DNA of 64,000 nucleotides from Lascolabacillus massiliensis. Its GTDB lineage: Bacteria; Bacteroidota; Bacteroidia; Bacteroidales; Dysgonomonadaceae. The stretch lies in the NCBI RefSeq assembly GCF_001282625.1, contig NZ_CTEJ01000002.1, forward strand, positions 1,118,501-1,182,500, in the 5' to 3' direction. This document shows positions 18,032 through 26,805 of this stretch, piece after piece (position 1 is the stretch's first letter; every line of letters begins with the position of its first letter). The notes below the pieces were generated by a model. That model saw only the letters and a list, made by a program, of their open reading frames with translations. It ran no database searches and was not told the origin of the DNA. Both the position numbers and the translations under genes were made by a program.

Positions 18032-19696
18032 ATGAAAAAGATATTATTATATACAATTTCACTTCTGTTCTTAGTTACCTCATGCGATCTGGACTATTTT
18101 CCTTCTGATGCACTGACTCCGGATCAGCTGTCGGCAGACCCGGGAGGCGCAATTTATATTACTGAAGGCAACTATTCAATGTTCAAGGATGAATATGAGT
18201 ATAAAGGGCTGTATTCCAGTGGCAACACCTATATCAGACACTATATGATGATGACGGAATATCCGGGTGATAATGTTACATTGTCAGGACGTACAACCGA
18301 CCCTCTATATGAGGCAGCGGTTTACAGGACTACCAATACATTGAAAAATGTTTCAACATTATGGTGGCTTGGTTATAGAATTCTTCTGGGTACAAATTCA
18401 GTAATCGGAAATGTACAGGATGGGGCCTCAGTAGAATCAGACCATATTAAGGGAGAAAACTATTTCTTGAGGGCTATTACTCACTTGCACCTTGTAACTC
18501 TATACGCAAAGCCATACTCGCAGGGCAGAGAAAACAAGGGAATTATTTTACGTACAAGTACAGATACATCCAACTCTGACTTCGCTACTGTTGGTGAAGT
18601 TTATGATCAGATTGTAGCTGACCTTAAGGAGGCAATCAGACTTATGAGTATTGGTTCCCGCAGAGGTAATGCTGGATTTGCATCAAAAGCTGCCGCACAG
18701 GGTCTGCTATCCAGAGTTTACCTTTATATGGGAATGAATCAGGAGGTTATAGACCTTGTAGATGAAATGCTAGCCGGAGCTACTCCTGAGTCAAAACTGG
18801 AATCTTCTGCAACATTCCCGGGTTATTTCGCGAATGCTTTAACCTCTAGAGAGACATTATGGGCAATTGCTCACACCTCTCTGGAATCACAAGGTCAATC
18901 ATCAATCGCCTCTATGTATCTGAATGATGGTATGGGTTGGGGTGAAGTATTTTCTTCAGACCCGTTGAATGACCTTTATGAAAGATATCCAGAAGATATC
19001 AGATATCGCTCTTTTGTAATCCCTAAATATGATCCTAATTCATCATCTATGATGATCAGCTGGCCTGTGGCAAGTGAAGGTACAGAAGACTTCCGTTCAA
19101 ATGAACTGCGTGATGTTGAACTCAATGTTTCTACAAACAAATACTTTTTCACCGAAGGCTCACAGAACATTACGGTGGAAACAGAAATTGTAAACGGTTA
19201 TCCGCAAAACTATATCATTTGGAATGGAACTAAGCATAAAGTTAGATTAACTCGTAGAATGCAGAATAGGAATAGTTTCCCACTCTATTACATCAGCAAG
19301 TTCTCTTATCAGGATGGAGATCCGATGTTAAGTTCACCTGTAATGATCAGATGGGCTGAAGTTATTCTCAACAGAGCTGAAGCCTATGCAAAGCTAAACA
19401 GGAGCGCAGAAGCTCTGGCCGATGTAAATGTTATCCGTCAGCGTGCCGGATTATCAGGTGATGCTCTGTTCACAACATCCAATTTAGCAGAAAGAGGATA
19501 CAGTTCAGTGCTGGATGTGGTTCTGGATGAAAGACGTCTCGAACTAGCGTTTGAAGGGCACCGCATGTTTGATGTATATCGCAATAATAAAGAGATGGAT
19601 CGCAGATTTGCAGGCGTACAGCCATGGGAAGTAATTAGTCCGGATAATCCTAAGATTCAATATCCTATACCTTTCGACGAAACTTCTGTAAACTAA
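18032..19696 (+). CDS. SusD/RagB-family surface glycan-binding lipoprotein
   Basis: A 554-residue lipoprotein: the signal MKKILLYTISLLFLVTSC places the lipidated cysteine at residue 18. Helical TPR-like SusD segments are evident (ENYFLRAITHLHLVTLYAKPYSQG; GFASKAAAQGLLSRVYLYMG), and the C-terminal block VILNRAEAYAKL, DVNVIRQRAG, LDERRLELAFEGHRMFDVYR is diagnostic of the family. It caps the SusC transporter and binds the ligand on the cell surface. It is 18 bases after susC, with an AAGGAAAT stretch before the ATG. Confidence 0.93.
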   Translation: MKKILLYTISLLFLVTSCDLDYFPSDALTPDQLSADPGGAIYITEGNYSMFKDEYEYKGLYSSGNTYIRHYMMMTEYPGDNVTLSGRTTDPLYEAAVYRTTNTLKNVSTLWWLGYRILLGTNSVIGNVQDGASVESDHIKGENYFLRAITHLHLVTLYAKPYSQGRENKGIILRTSTDTSNSDFATVGEVYDQIVADLKEAIRLMSIGSRRGNAGFASKAAAQGLLSRVYLYMGMNQEVIDLVDEMLAGATPESKLESSATFPGYFANALTSRETLWAIAHTSLESQGQSSIASMYLNDGMGWGEVFSSDPLNDLYERYPEDIRYRSFVIPKYDPNSSSMMISWPVASEGTEDFRSNELRDVELNVSTNKYFFTEGSQNITVETEIVNGYPQNYIIWNGTKHKVRLTRRMQNRNSFPLYYISKFSYQDGDPMLSSPVMIRWAEVILNRAEAYAKLNRSAEALADVNVIRQRAGLSGDALFTTSNLAERGYSSVLDVVLDERRLELAFEGHRMFDVYRNNKEMDRRFAGVQPWEVISPDNPKIQYPIPFDETSVN

Positions 19697-19728
19697 TTAA
19701 GAGTAATAACAATTAAATATATAAAACA

Positions 19729-20601
19729 ATGAAAAATTGCATAAGATTTTCACTAATAGGCATTTTAGCATTTATTTTACTATCATGCGAAAAAGCAGAA
19801 ATGCCAATGGCTTTATTTGATTATCAGATAGATGGTATAACAGTGCAGTTTACTAACTATTCGACTGACGCAACCACCTACATGTGGGATTTTGGCGATG
19901 GCAATACATCAACAGAGGAGAATCCGCTGCATGTATATGCAGAATCGGGAAACTATATTATCACATTTACTGCTACAGGTGAGGGTGGATCTAAAACCAT
20001 CAAGGAGATGCTTAAAATACAGAAACCTGCATTAATCCAGATTGATGGTAATTTCGATGACTGGGATAATGTTCCTGCAGAAGCACTTGCATCAGTAACT
20101 ACTTTGGATGAAGAGTCAGCCCTTAAAGAGATGAAAGCAACTTCTGACGATAACTATATCTATATTTACCTGGTACTTGAAGAGTCAAAAGTATTCCCAA
20201 TTGATATCTTTATCAATGCAGACAATAATTCTTCAACAGGAGGAAATACTTGGTTGTGGGATCCTTGTGGTGCTGAATTTCTACTGGAAGGTTTCATCTC
20301 TGCCAATCTGGAGGATGTAACAGTATTCAACTTCCCGGCAGATGCAGCTCAGGACGACTGGGCATGGACTGAAGTTTTAGGTCCCGGAAGCGGTATTATC
20401 AAGATGTCCTCTCCAAAAACCATTAACGGTGATATTGTAGCAATTGAGATGTATATCATTAAAGAAATGATTCCTGCAACACTTGCTCCAGAAATTGGTA
20501 TCGGTATTTTCTCATCTGATGAAAACTGGTCTGATAATGGTGTACTTCCAAATACAGCAACTGGTGACCCGGCTCCATTAATGACTTTGAAACTACAATA
20601 A
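19729..20601 (+). CDS. PKD-domain lipoprotein, probable surface glycan-binding protein
   Basis: A 290-residue lipoprotein with signal MKNCIRFSLIGILAFILLSC (lipidated C20). Residues about 25-100 are a PKD domain with the characteristic YMWDFGDGNTSTEENPLHVYAESGNY core. The rest begins IDGNFDDWDNVPAEAL and resembles family 9 carbohydrate-binding (CBM9-like) or DOMON-type beta-sandwich modules. Placed 32 bases after susD, it sits where SusE/F-like surface glycan-binding proteins are found, so ligand capture is the likely job. No catalytic glycosidase is present in this locus. Ligand specificity cannot be read. Confidence 0.75.
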   Translation: MKNCIRFSLIGILAFILLSCEKAEMPMALFDYQIDGITVQFTNYSTDATTYMWDFGDGNTSTEENPLHVYAESGNYIITFTATGEGGSKTIKEMLKIQKPALIQIDGNFDDWDNVPAEALASVTTLDEESALKEMKATSDDNYIYIYLVLEESKVFPIDIFINADNNSSTGGNTWLWDPCGAEFLLEGFISANLEDVTVFNFPADAAQDDWAWTEVLGPGSGIIKMSSPKTINGDIVAIEMYIIKEMIPATLAPEIGIGIFSSDENWSDNGVLPNTATGDPAPLMTLKLQ

Positions 20602-20659
20602 GAGTCTTATGACTGAGCGCTGATAAGTAACCGTCGCTCAGCAATAATAACCAGACTTT

Positions 20660-20705
20660 AGAAGTATAATATTAATTGTAACTTTGCAATTAATATTATA
20701 CTTCT
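20660..20705. repeat. Perfect 19-bp inverted repeat with a promoter box as its 8-base loop
   Basis: AGAAGTATAATATTAATTG at 20660-20678 pairs without mismatch with 20687-20705. The 8 bases between are TAACTTTG, an exact TAnnTTTG box. The right arm is followed by ATTTTTT and the ATG at 20713. It can serve as intrinsic terminator of the SusCD unit, and/or as operator around the promoter of the HAD gene. A weaker hairpin (7-bp stem CTGAGCG/CGCTCAG, 20613-20641) precedes it. Confidence 0.85.
20679..20686 (+). promoter_or_regulatory. -7 promoter box TAACTTTG for the HAD gene
   Basis: Exact TAnnTTTG occupying the whole loop of the 20660-20705 palindrome, 26 bases before the ATG at 20713. Confidence 0.5.
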
Positions 20706-20712
20706 ATTTTTT

Positions 20713-21462
20713 ATGAACATACGTAAGCAGTTTGAGAGTTATCTCAGAAAACATAACTACACAAATTTTGATTTAAAGGCAGTTCTATTTGATATGGATG
20801 GTATTCTTTACGACTCCATGCCTGCACATGCAAAGTCATGGCAAATGACAATGGAGGAGTTTGGATATAAGTCAACCGAACCCATAGAGTTTTATTTTCA
20901 TGAAGGTCGTGTTGGCAAATCTACTATAAACATCATAACTGAAAGAGAATTTAAAAGAAGCGCAACCAGAGAGGAGAAAGATAAAATATATGCACGCAAA
21001 ACAGAACTGTTTCAACAGATTAATGATAATGCAATTATAAAAGGATCAAAAGAAGTTCTCAAATTTGTCAAAGATAATGAAATGAAAACTGTACTGGTTA
21101 CAGGTTCCGGACAGCCATCACTACTGGACAGGATCGACTCTCATTTTCCTGACACATTTTCCCCGGAAACAATGGTTACCGCTTTTGATGTAGTGAATGG
21201 TAAGCCTGATCCTGAACCATATCTTATGGGGTTAGAGAAGGGTGGAAAGTTAACTCCTAACCAGGCATTGGTCATTGAAAATGCTCCACTTGGTATTGAA
21301 TCTGCTGCGGCTGCTGGTATTTTTACCATTGCTGTGAATACAGGGTTGCTAAGTGATGAAATGCTTATGGATGCAGGTGCCTCACTTCTGTTTCATTCTA
21401 TGACTGAACTTCTCGATAATCTCCCTGAAATAATTCATCTGACTGATACAATCAGAATATAA
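20713..21462 (+). CDS. HAD-superfamily sugar-phosphate phosphatase/phosphomutase-like protein
   Basis: A 249-residue cytoplasmic HAD hydrolase of the beta-phosphoglucomutase-like subfamily. Motif I is FDMDGILYDSMPAHAKSW (nucleophile and acid/base Asp in DMD, about 27-29), motif II VLVTGSGQPS, motif III with the K of NGKPDPEPYL, and motif IV VIENAPLGIESAAAAG. The cap is helical and inserted after motif I. Substrate unknown; sugar phosphates are the usual targets. The gene directly follows the SusCD locus but has its own promoter box inside a palindrome, so it may be separately controlled. Confidence 0.85.
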   Translation: MNIRKQFESYLRKHNYTNFDLKAVLFDMDGILYDSMPAHAKSWQMTMEEFGYKSTEPIEFYFHEGRVGKSTINIITEREFKRSATREEKDKIYARKTELFQQINDNAIIKGSKEVLKFVKDNEMKTVLVTGSGQPSLLDRIDSHFPDTFSPETMVTAFDVVNGKPDPEPYLMGLEKGGKLTPNQALVIENAPLGIESAAAAGIFTIAVNTGLLSDEMLMDAGASLLFHSMTELLDNLPEIIHLTDTIRI

Positions 21463-21490
21463 CAGACAATATTTAATAAGCATTTTTTGA

Positions 21491-21498
21491 TATCTTTG
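21491..21498 (+). promoter_or_regulatory. -7 promoter box TATCTTTG for the deformylase-transglutaminase gene
   Basis: Exact TAnnTTTG in the 59-base gap, 23 bases before the ATG at 21522. Probably drives the fusion gene, nadE, the kinase-RapZ gene and the nucleotidyltransferase. Confidence 0.55.
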
Positions 21499-21521
21499 TT
21501 ACAACAATAGTAATCAGCAGT

Positions 21522-23402
21522 ATGGTTATGAAATTCAAAACTCTAGCTTCTATATTGTTTTCTTTTCAATTTACATTGATCTTTTCTCAATCTTTCACGG
21601 AAAGAGAACTGGAAATAATATATAATGGAGATGAAGACTCTCCTTTTAGGGTTTTGCAAACTACAGATAAGGTTGATTCATTAATTCTGAGAATGGAATC
21701 TGCAGATATCGATGCTGACTCAATTGCAGGAAATGAAGATTTGCGGTATTTTCTTAAAAGACTAAAAAATACTTTATATGCTTCGGGTGGTGTAGGAATT
21801 GCTGCTCCTCAGGTTGGCGTTCTAAAGAACATATTCCTATTTATGAGAATGAATCATCCTGAGCAATTAGTAGAGACAGCTTTAAATCCTAAAATAGTAA
21901 GTCACCCGATTGAAACAGTCTGTTTTGAGCGCGATGGCTGTCTTTCAATACCTGAATTAAGAGGGAATTCTATTAGATTTCCATGGATTGATGTTGAATA
22001 TTATGATGATTCCGGCAATTTGATAAATGAACGTCTTGAAGGATATAGCAGAATGGGTGACTTCACCTCTGTTATTTTCCAGCATGAGTATGATCATTTA
22101 AATGGCATTTTATTTATTGACAGACTCTGCCAGCCACTAATTAATTCAGATGAACTTGACAGAAGAGTCGCCCTCGACTTCAACAAAAGCAGAGATGACA
22201 TAGTAAAATGGATTCAGAGTAATCACAATTTTACTCCAACCGAGAAACAACTTGATGAATGGGAGGAGTCAGGGATTCTTGAATTCAGAATTATTGAAGG
22301 GGAGAAAAGATATTTCCGAAACGCAGCTCCAAATATTTTCAGAGTGAATGCTGATGCTCGTCAGTTTATAAATTCATCCATCATAAAGAGTGCGGAGGCA
22401 GGTGCAAAAAACATTTTAGACACTCATCTGAATGAAATTTCTGAAACTGATATAAAAGGCAAGTATGTTCTGCCGGAAGTATCCACTCATGTGAAATACA
22501 CTATCACAGTACTTGAAAGTAAAGTTAATGTTGGAGAGACAGTAAAGGCATGGTTGCCATATCCAAGAATGGATATTGATCGTCAGACTAATGTCTCTTT
22601 TATCAATGCGTCTCAAGACAATTATATATTATCTGAAGATCAGACCGAACACACTTCAATTTATATGGAACAAGTAGCTAAGAAAGGAGAACCGATTACT
22701 TTTTCTGTGGAGTTTTCTTTCACATCACAGGGTGAATGGTTTGATTTATCACAAATAACTCCTAAACCATATAATAAAGATTCTGAACTTTATAGAAAAT
22801 ATACCTCTCAGAAACCTCCCCATATTGTTTTTTCAGAAAACATCAGAAGTCTGACCGACAGCATAACAAGGAATGATAAATCAGAAATAGAGAATTTACA
22901 ATCTATATATAGTTATATAACTTCAAATTTCCCTTGGGCCAGTGCATTGGAATATTCAACTATACCAAATATACCGGAATATGTGCTTCAATATAATAAA
23001 GGTGATTGTGGTCAGGTAGCACTACTTTTAATAAGCATGTTGCGATACAAAGGTATCCCTGCACGCTGGCAAAGCGGATGGATGACTCACCCTGGAGAAG
23101 TTAATCTTCATGACTGGGCTGAAGTCTATTTTGAAGGTGTAGGGTGGATTCCGGTAGATGTATCGTTTGGTCGCGGAGAACCACTTAATAACAGGATTGG
23201 AAGAAAATTCTTCATGTCAGGTATTGACTCATACAGACTGTATATCAACAACGATTTCTCCGGTAAATTTTATCCTGCAAAACAGTTTCCAAGGAGCGAA
23301 ACTGTAGATTTCCAAAGAGGTGAAGTTGAAACCGAAAAAGAGAATCTGTATTTTAACAAATGGGATTATAAGCTGGAGATTATATCACAAAAGAAAGAAT
23401 GA
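21522..23402 (+). CDS. Secreted peptide deformylase-transglutaminase-like fusion protein
   Basis: A 626-residue two-enzyme protein with a hydrophobic signal sequence (about 1-24, FKTLASILFSFQFTLIFSQS). Residues about 40-210 are a peptide deformylase with all three motifs: GVGIAAPQ (90-97), DGCLS (138-142, usually EGCLS) and HEYDH (188-192), so C140, H188, H192 and E189 are present. Residues about 315-600 are a transglutaminase-like domain with the Cys-His-Asp triad C496 (GDCGQVA), H530 (NLHDWAEV) and D546 (VDVSFG). Transglutaminase-like cysteine proteases of this kind are common in Bacteroidetes; an exported deformylase is not expected, because formyl-Met removal is cytoplasmic. Stop overlaps the nadE start by 4 bases (ATGA). 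ATG 21528 is an alternative start. Confidence 0.88.
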   Translation: MVMKFKTLASILFSFQFTLIFSQSFTERELEIIYNGDEDSPFRVLQTTDKVDSLILRMESADIDADSIAGNEDLRYFLKRLKNTLYASGGVGIAAPQVGVLKNIFLFMRMNHPEQLVETALNPKIVSHPIETVCFERDGCLSIPELRGNSIRFPWIDVEYYDDSGNLINERLEGYSRMGDFTSVIFQHEYDHLNGILFIDRLCQPLINSDELDRRVALDFNKSRDDIVKWIQSNHNFTPTEKQLDEWEESGILEFRIIEGEKRYFRNAAPNIFRVNADARQFINSSIIKSAEAGAKNILDTHLNEISETDIKGKYVLPEVSTHVKYTITVLESKVNVGETVKAWLPYPRMDIDRQTNVSFINASQDNYILSEDQTEHTSIYMEQVAKKGEPITFSVEFSFTSQGEWFDLSQITPKPYNKDSELYRKYTSQKPPHIVFSENIRSLTDSITRNDKSEIENLQSIYSYITSNFPWASALEYSTIPNIPEYVLQYNKGDCGQVALLLISMLRYKGIPARWQSGWMTHPGEVNLHDWAEVYFEGVGWIPVDVSFGRGEPLNNRIGRKFFMSGIDSYRLYINNDFSGKFYPAKQFPRSETVDFQRGEVETEKENLYFNKWDYKLEIISQKKE

Positions 23403-25345
23403 CAACAAATAAGGCTACAGAAATGAATATTAATGATCTTGGATTTCTTCGGGTTGCAGCTTCTGCACCAAAATTAAAAGTGGCAGACTGCGACTTTAAT
23501 ACAAACGAAATTAAGTCGGTTATAGAAAAAGCACTTAAAGAGGATGTACAGATAATCTGTTTTCCTGAACTCAGCATAACTTCTTATAGCTGTGGTGATC
23601 TTTTTTTTCAGGAAGCACTTCAGCAAAAGGCTTTAACATCGTTGATAGATTTATCTGATTTTGTTAAAGAAAAGAGGGATATCATTGTAATAGTTGGGTT
23701 ACCACTAAAGATTAAAAATAGTCTTTTCAATGTAGCAGCTGTTTTGTCAAACGAAGGAATAATTGGGCTGGTTCCAAAAAAGTTTCTCCCTAACAGCGAC
23801 GAGTTTCAGGAAAAGAGATGGTTTGCCACCGGTACCGGAATTGGTGAATTCAATGTAGATATAAATAACGAAGTTGTTCCCATCACTTCTGAAGGAATGG
23901 TCTTCACAAGCCCTTACGGAAATTTCGGAATTGAGATTTGTGAAGACTTATGGACTCCTCTGCCTCCCTCTTCAGAGCCAATAATGCAGGATGCAGATAT
24001 TATATTCAACCTTTCCGCAAGCAATGAGCTGGTAGGAAAATACAAGTATCGAAAATCACTTGTTTTGCAACAGTCAGCAAGATGCAGTTCGGCATATGTT
24101 TATGCTTCTGCCGGTGTAGGTGAATCATCAACCGATTTGGTGTTTTCCGGAGCCTGTATCATTAGTGAGAATGGAAGACTGCTTACTGAGTCAAAAAGGT
24201 TTTCACTGGATAGTGAAGTAATTATCGCAGATATTGACATCACTTCACTGCGTCACGATAAGCTGGTTGACACAAATATTATTTATAATGCATCAGGTTA
24301 TTTAACTGAGATTGAGTGTCCGATTGTACCTATATCCCCTGAGAAAATGTACCGAAGCTTTAATCCATACCCATTTATACCTTCTAAGGGAGAGGAGAAT
24401 GACAGTTTTACAGATCTTTTCAATATACAAACACATGGACTTGCAAAGAGATTACTGCATACTGGAGTTGATAAAGCTGTAATTGGGATATCGGGTGGAC
24501 TTGATTCTACTCTGGCGCTCTTGGTGGTTGTTAAAACATTTGACTTACTCGGTTATCCTCGTGAGAATATATTTGGAATAACAATGCCCGGATTTGGAAC
24601 AACAGACAGAACCTACTCAAATGCAGTTTCACTTATGAAATCTGCAGGTATTACAGTAAAAGAGATATCAATAACAGATGCGGTTATGCATCATTTTGAT
24701 AGCATTGGTCATGATCCTGCAATACATGATGTTACATACGAAAATAGCCAGGCAAGAGAGCGCACTCAGATTCTTATGGATTTTGCCAATAAAGTTGGAG
24801 GACTGGTTGTAGGTACAGGAAATATGTCAGAACTTGCATTAGGATGGGCTACCTATAACGGAGATCATATGTCGATGTATGGAGTAAACAGTGGAGTTCC
24901 TAAGACTTTAGTTTCTTCGCTTGTACGTTGGATTGCCGACACTCAGCTTGATAATGCTACCAGCAAAATCTTACATGATATCCTTGACACTCCATTCAGT
25001 CCTGAACTGCTTCCGGCTGATAATGAAGGGAAGATCGCTCAAAAAACAGAACATTTTGTGGGTCCTTATGAGCTGCACGACTTTTTCCTTCATCGTATGA
25101 TACGATTTGGAGATAGACCAAAACGCATATTATTTATGGCAACTCTGGCTTTTAAAGAAAAATACTCTAGTGATGAGATACAAAAATGGCTAAGGGTATT
25201 CTACAAAAGATTCTTTGAACAGCAGTTCAAGCGATCATGTATGCCTGATGGTCCAAAAGTGGGAACTGTAAATCTTTCTCCTCGAGGTTCATGGAGAATG
25301 CCTAGTGATGCGGTTTTAAAAATATGGACAGATGAGATAGAGTAG
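23399..25345 (+). CDS. nadE: Glutamine-dependent NAD+ synthetase
   Basis: A 648-residue two-domain enzyme making NAD+ from nicotinate adenine dinucleotide with ammonia taken from glutamine. The N-terminal nitrilase-type amidase has the Glu-Lys-Cys triad in CFPELSITS (E57), LVPKKFLPN and GIEICEDLW. The C-terminal synthetase has the P-loop-like GISGGLDSTLALLVV (about 364-378) and GTGNMSELALGWATYNGDH. Length is typical of the long glutamine-dependent form. Start overlaps the deformylase gene by ATGA; M9 (MNINDLGFLRVA) is an alternative start. pncA at 62017 feeds the same salvage pathway. Confidence 0.96.
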   Translation: MTTNKATEMNINDLGFLRVAASAPKLKVADCDFNTNEIKSVIEKALKEDVQIICFPELSITSYSCGDLFFQEALQQKALTSLIDLSDFVKEKRDIIVIVGLPLKIKNSLFNVAAVLSNEGIIGLVPKKFLPNSDEFQEKRWFATGTGIGEFNVDINNEVVPITSEGMVFTSPYGNFGIEICEDLWTPLPPSSEPIMQDADIIFNLSASNELVGKYKYRKSLVLQQSARCSSAYVYASAGVGESSTDLVFSGACIISENGRLLTESKRFSLDSEVIIADIDITSLRHDKLVDTNIIYNASGYLTEIECPIVPISPEKMYRSFNPYPFIPSKGEENDSFTDLFNIQTHGLAKRLLHTGVDKAVIGISGGLDSTLALLVVVKTFDLLGYPRENIFGITMPGFGTTDRTYSNAVSLMKSAGITVKEISITDAVMHHFDSIGHDPAIHDVTYENSQARERTQILMDFANKVGGLVVGTGNMSELALGWATYNGDHMSMYGVNSGVPKTLVSSLVRWIADTQLDNATSKILHDILDTPFSPELLPADNEGKIAQKTEHFVGPYELHDFFLHRMIRFGDRPKRILFMATLAFKEKYSSDEIQKWLRVFYKRFFEQQFKRSCMPDGPKVGTVNLSPRGSWRMPSDAVLKIWTDEIE

Positions 25346-25372
25346 AATAAATGAATAAAAAATTTAGTCTTC

Positions 25373-26788
25373 ATGAAACAACTAATAGGACTGTTTTCTG
25401 ATTTTACAGGTAAAAAAAATCCCTCTATAGAAGTTTTGCCTACTTCTGGCTCAAACCGTAAATATTACAGACTTCAAAGTAATAATATTTCATTAATTGG
25501 TGTACATGGTGAGTCAGTAGATGAAAATCGCGCATTCATCTGTTTAGCCAGACATTTCTTGGGCAGAGGTTTGAATGTACCTGAAGTATTAGCTGTATCT
25601 GACGATGAGATGTTTTATATTCAACAGGATTTAGGAGACACAATACTTTTTGATACCATAAAAGGAGGCAGGTTAACCGGTGTTTTTAGTCACCAGGAGA
25701 AAGAGCTTCTTCATAAAACCATATATTCATTAGCTGATTTCCAGATTAAGGGGGCACAAGAACTTGATTTCAGTATATGCTATCCTCTTTCTGAGTTTAA
25801 TCTTCGATCAGTAATGTGGGATTTGAACTACTTCAAATACAGTTTTTTGAAGACCACAGGTATGGATTTCAGAGAAGACCTTCTGGAAAATGATTTTGAA
25901 AAACTTGCCTCAACACTTTTAGAGGATAAGTCAGATACTTTCATGTATCGCGATTTTCAGTCACGTAATGTCATGCTTGTTGACAGCTCTCCATACTTTA
26001 TTGATTTTCAAGGAGGGAGAAAAGGTCCGATCCACTATGACGTTGCATCTTTTCTCTGGCAAGCTAAAGCAAATTTCTCTTCTGATCTAAGAGAAGAGCT
26101 AATTAAAACATATATTACGTCACTCGGCAAATATAAACAAGTTGATGAGAGTGAATTTAAATATCGTTTACGTCAGTTTGTACTTTTCAGAACACTTCAG
26201 GTATTGGGTGCATATGGTTTCCGCGGATATTTTGAAAAGAAACCTCATTTTATTCAGAGTGTCCCTTTTGCTCTTAACAACTTACGTGAACTACTTCGAG
26301 AGGGATTCAGTGAATATCCATATCTTGACACACTACTGCGGGAGATGGTTGATCTGCAACAATTTGCAGACACACGTAAACGAGAATTGGAGGTAAAGGT
26401 TTACAGTTTCGCCTATAAGAAAGGAATACCAAACGATGTTTCAGGTAATGGAGGAGGCTACGTTTTTGATTGCCGTGCTATAAACAATCCCGGGAAATTT
26501 GAAAGGTATAGCAATGTTACCGGACTGGATGAATCTGTCATTAAATTTTTGGAAGATGATGGCGAGATAGTAGATTTTCTTGAAAACATTTATCCATTAG
26601 TCGACATGCATGTTAAGCGATATATGGAAAGAAATTTTACAAACCTGATGATCTCCTTCGGCTGTACGGGAGGTCAGCACCGTTCCGTTTATGCAGCACA
26701 GCATGTAGCTGAACATATACATAAGAAGTTTGGTGTAAAGGTTTCTCTTGTACATAGAGAACAGAATATTGAGCATGAGTTTAAATAG
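25373..26788 (+). CDS. AmgK-like amino-sugar kinase fused to a RapZ C-terminal domain
   Basis: A 471-residue fusion. Residues about 1-335 are an aminoglycoside phosphotransferase-fold kinase: HGESVDENRAF, the catalytic loop YRDFQSRNVML (D194) and the metal site FIDFQGGRKGP (D211). This matches AmgK-type anomeric N-acetylmuramate/GlcNAc kinases. Residues about 342-471 are the C-terminal domain of RapZ (SFAYKKGIP, FDCRAINNPG, FGCTGGQHRSVYAAQ at 429-443). The RapZ N-terminal Walker ATPase domain is absent. In E. coli RapZ this C-terminal domain senses glucosamine 6-phosphate, so sugar-phosphate control of the kinase is a reasonable inference. The MurU-like gene follows after 17 bases. Confidence 0.85.
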   Translation: MKQLIGLFSDFTGKKNPSIEVLPTSGSNRKYYRLQSNNISLIGVHGESVDENRAFICLARHFLGRGLNVPEVLAVSDDEMFYIQQDLGDTILFDTIKGGRLTGVFSHQEKELLHKTIYSLADFQIKGAQELDFSICYPLSEFNLRSVMWDLNYFKYSFLKTTGMDFREDLLENDFEKLASTLLEDKSDTFMYRDFQSRNVMLVDSSPYFIDFQGGRKGPIHYDVASFLWQAKANFSSDLREELIKTYITSLGKYKQVDESEFKYRLRQFVLFRTLQVLGAYGFRGYFEKKPHFIQSVPFALNNLRELLREGFSEYPYLDTLLREMVDLQQFADTRKRELEVKVYSFAYKKGIPNDVSGNGGGYVFDCRAINNPGKFERYSNVTGLDESVIKFLEDDGEIVDFLENIYPLVDMHVKRYMERNFTNLMISFGCTGGQHRSVYAAQHVAEHIHKKFGVKVSLVHREQNIEHEFK

Positions 26789-26805
26789 GTATTGTCAGTA
26801 ATCTC

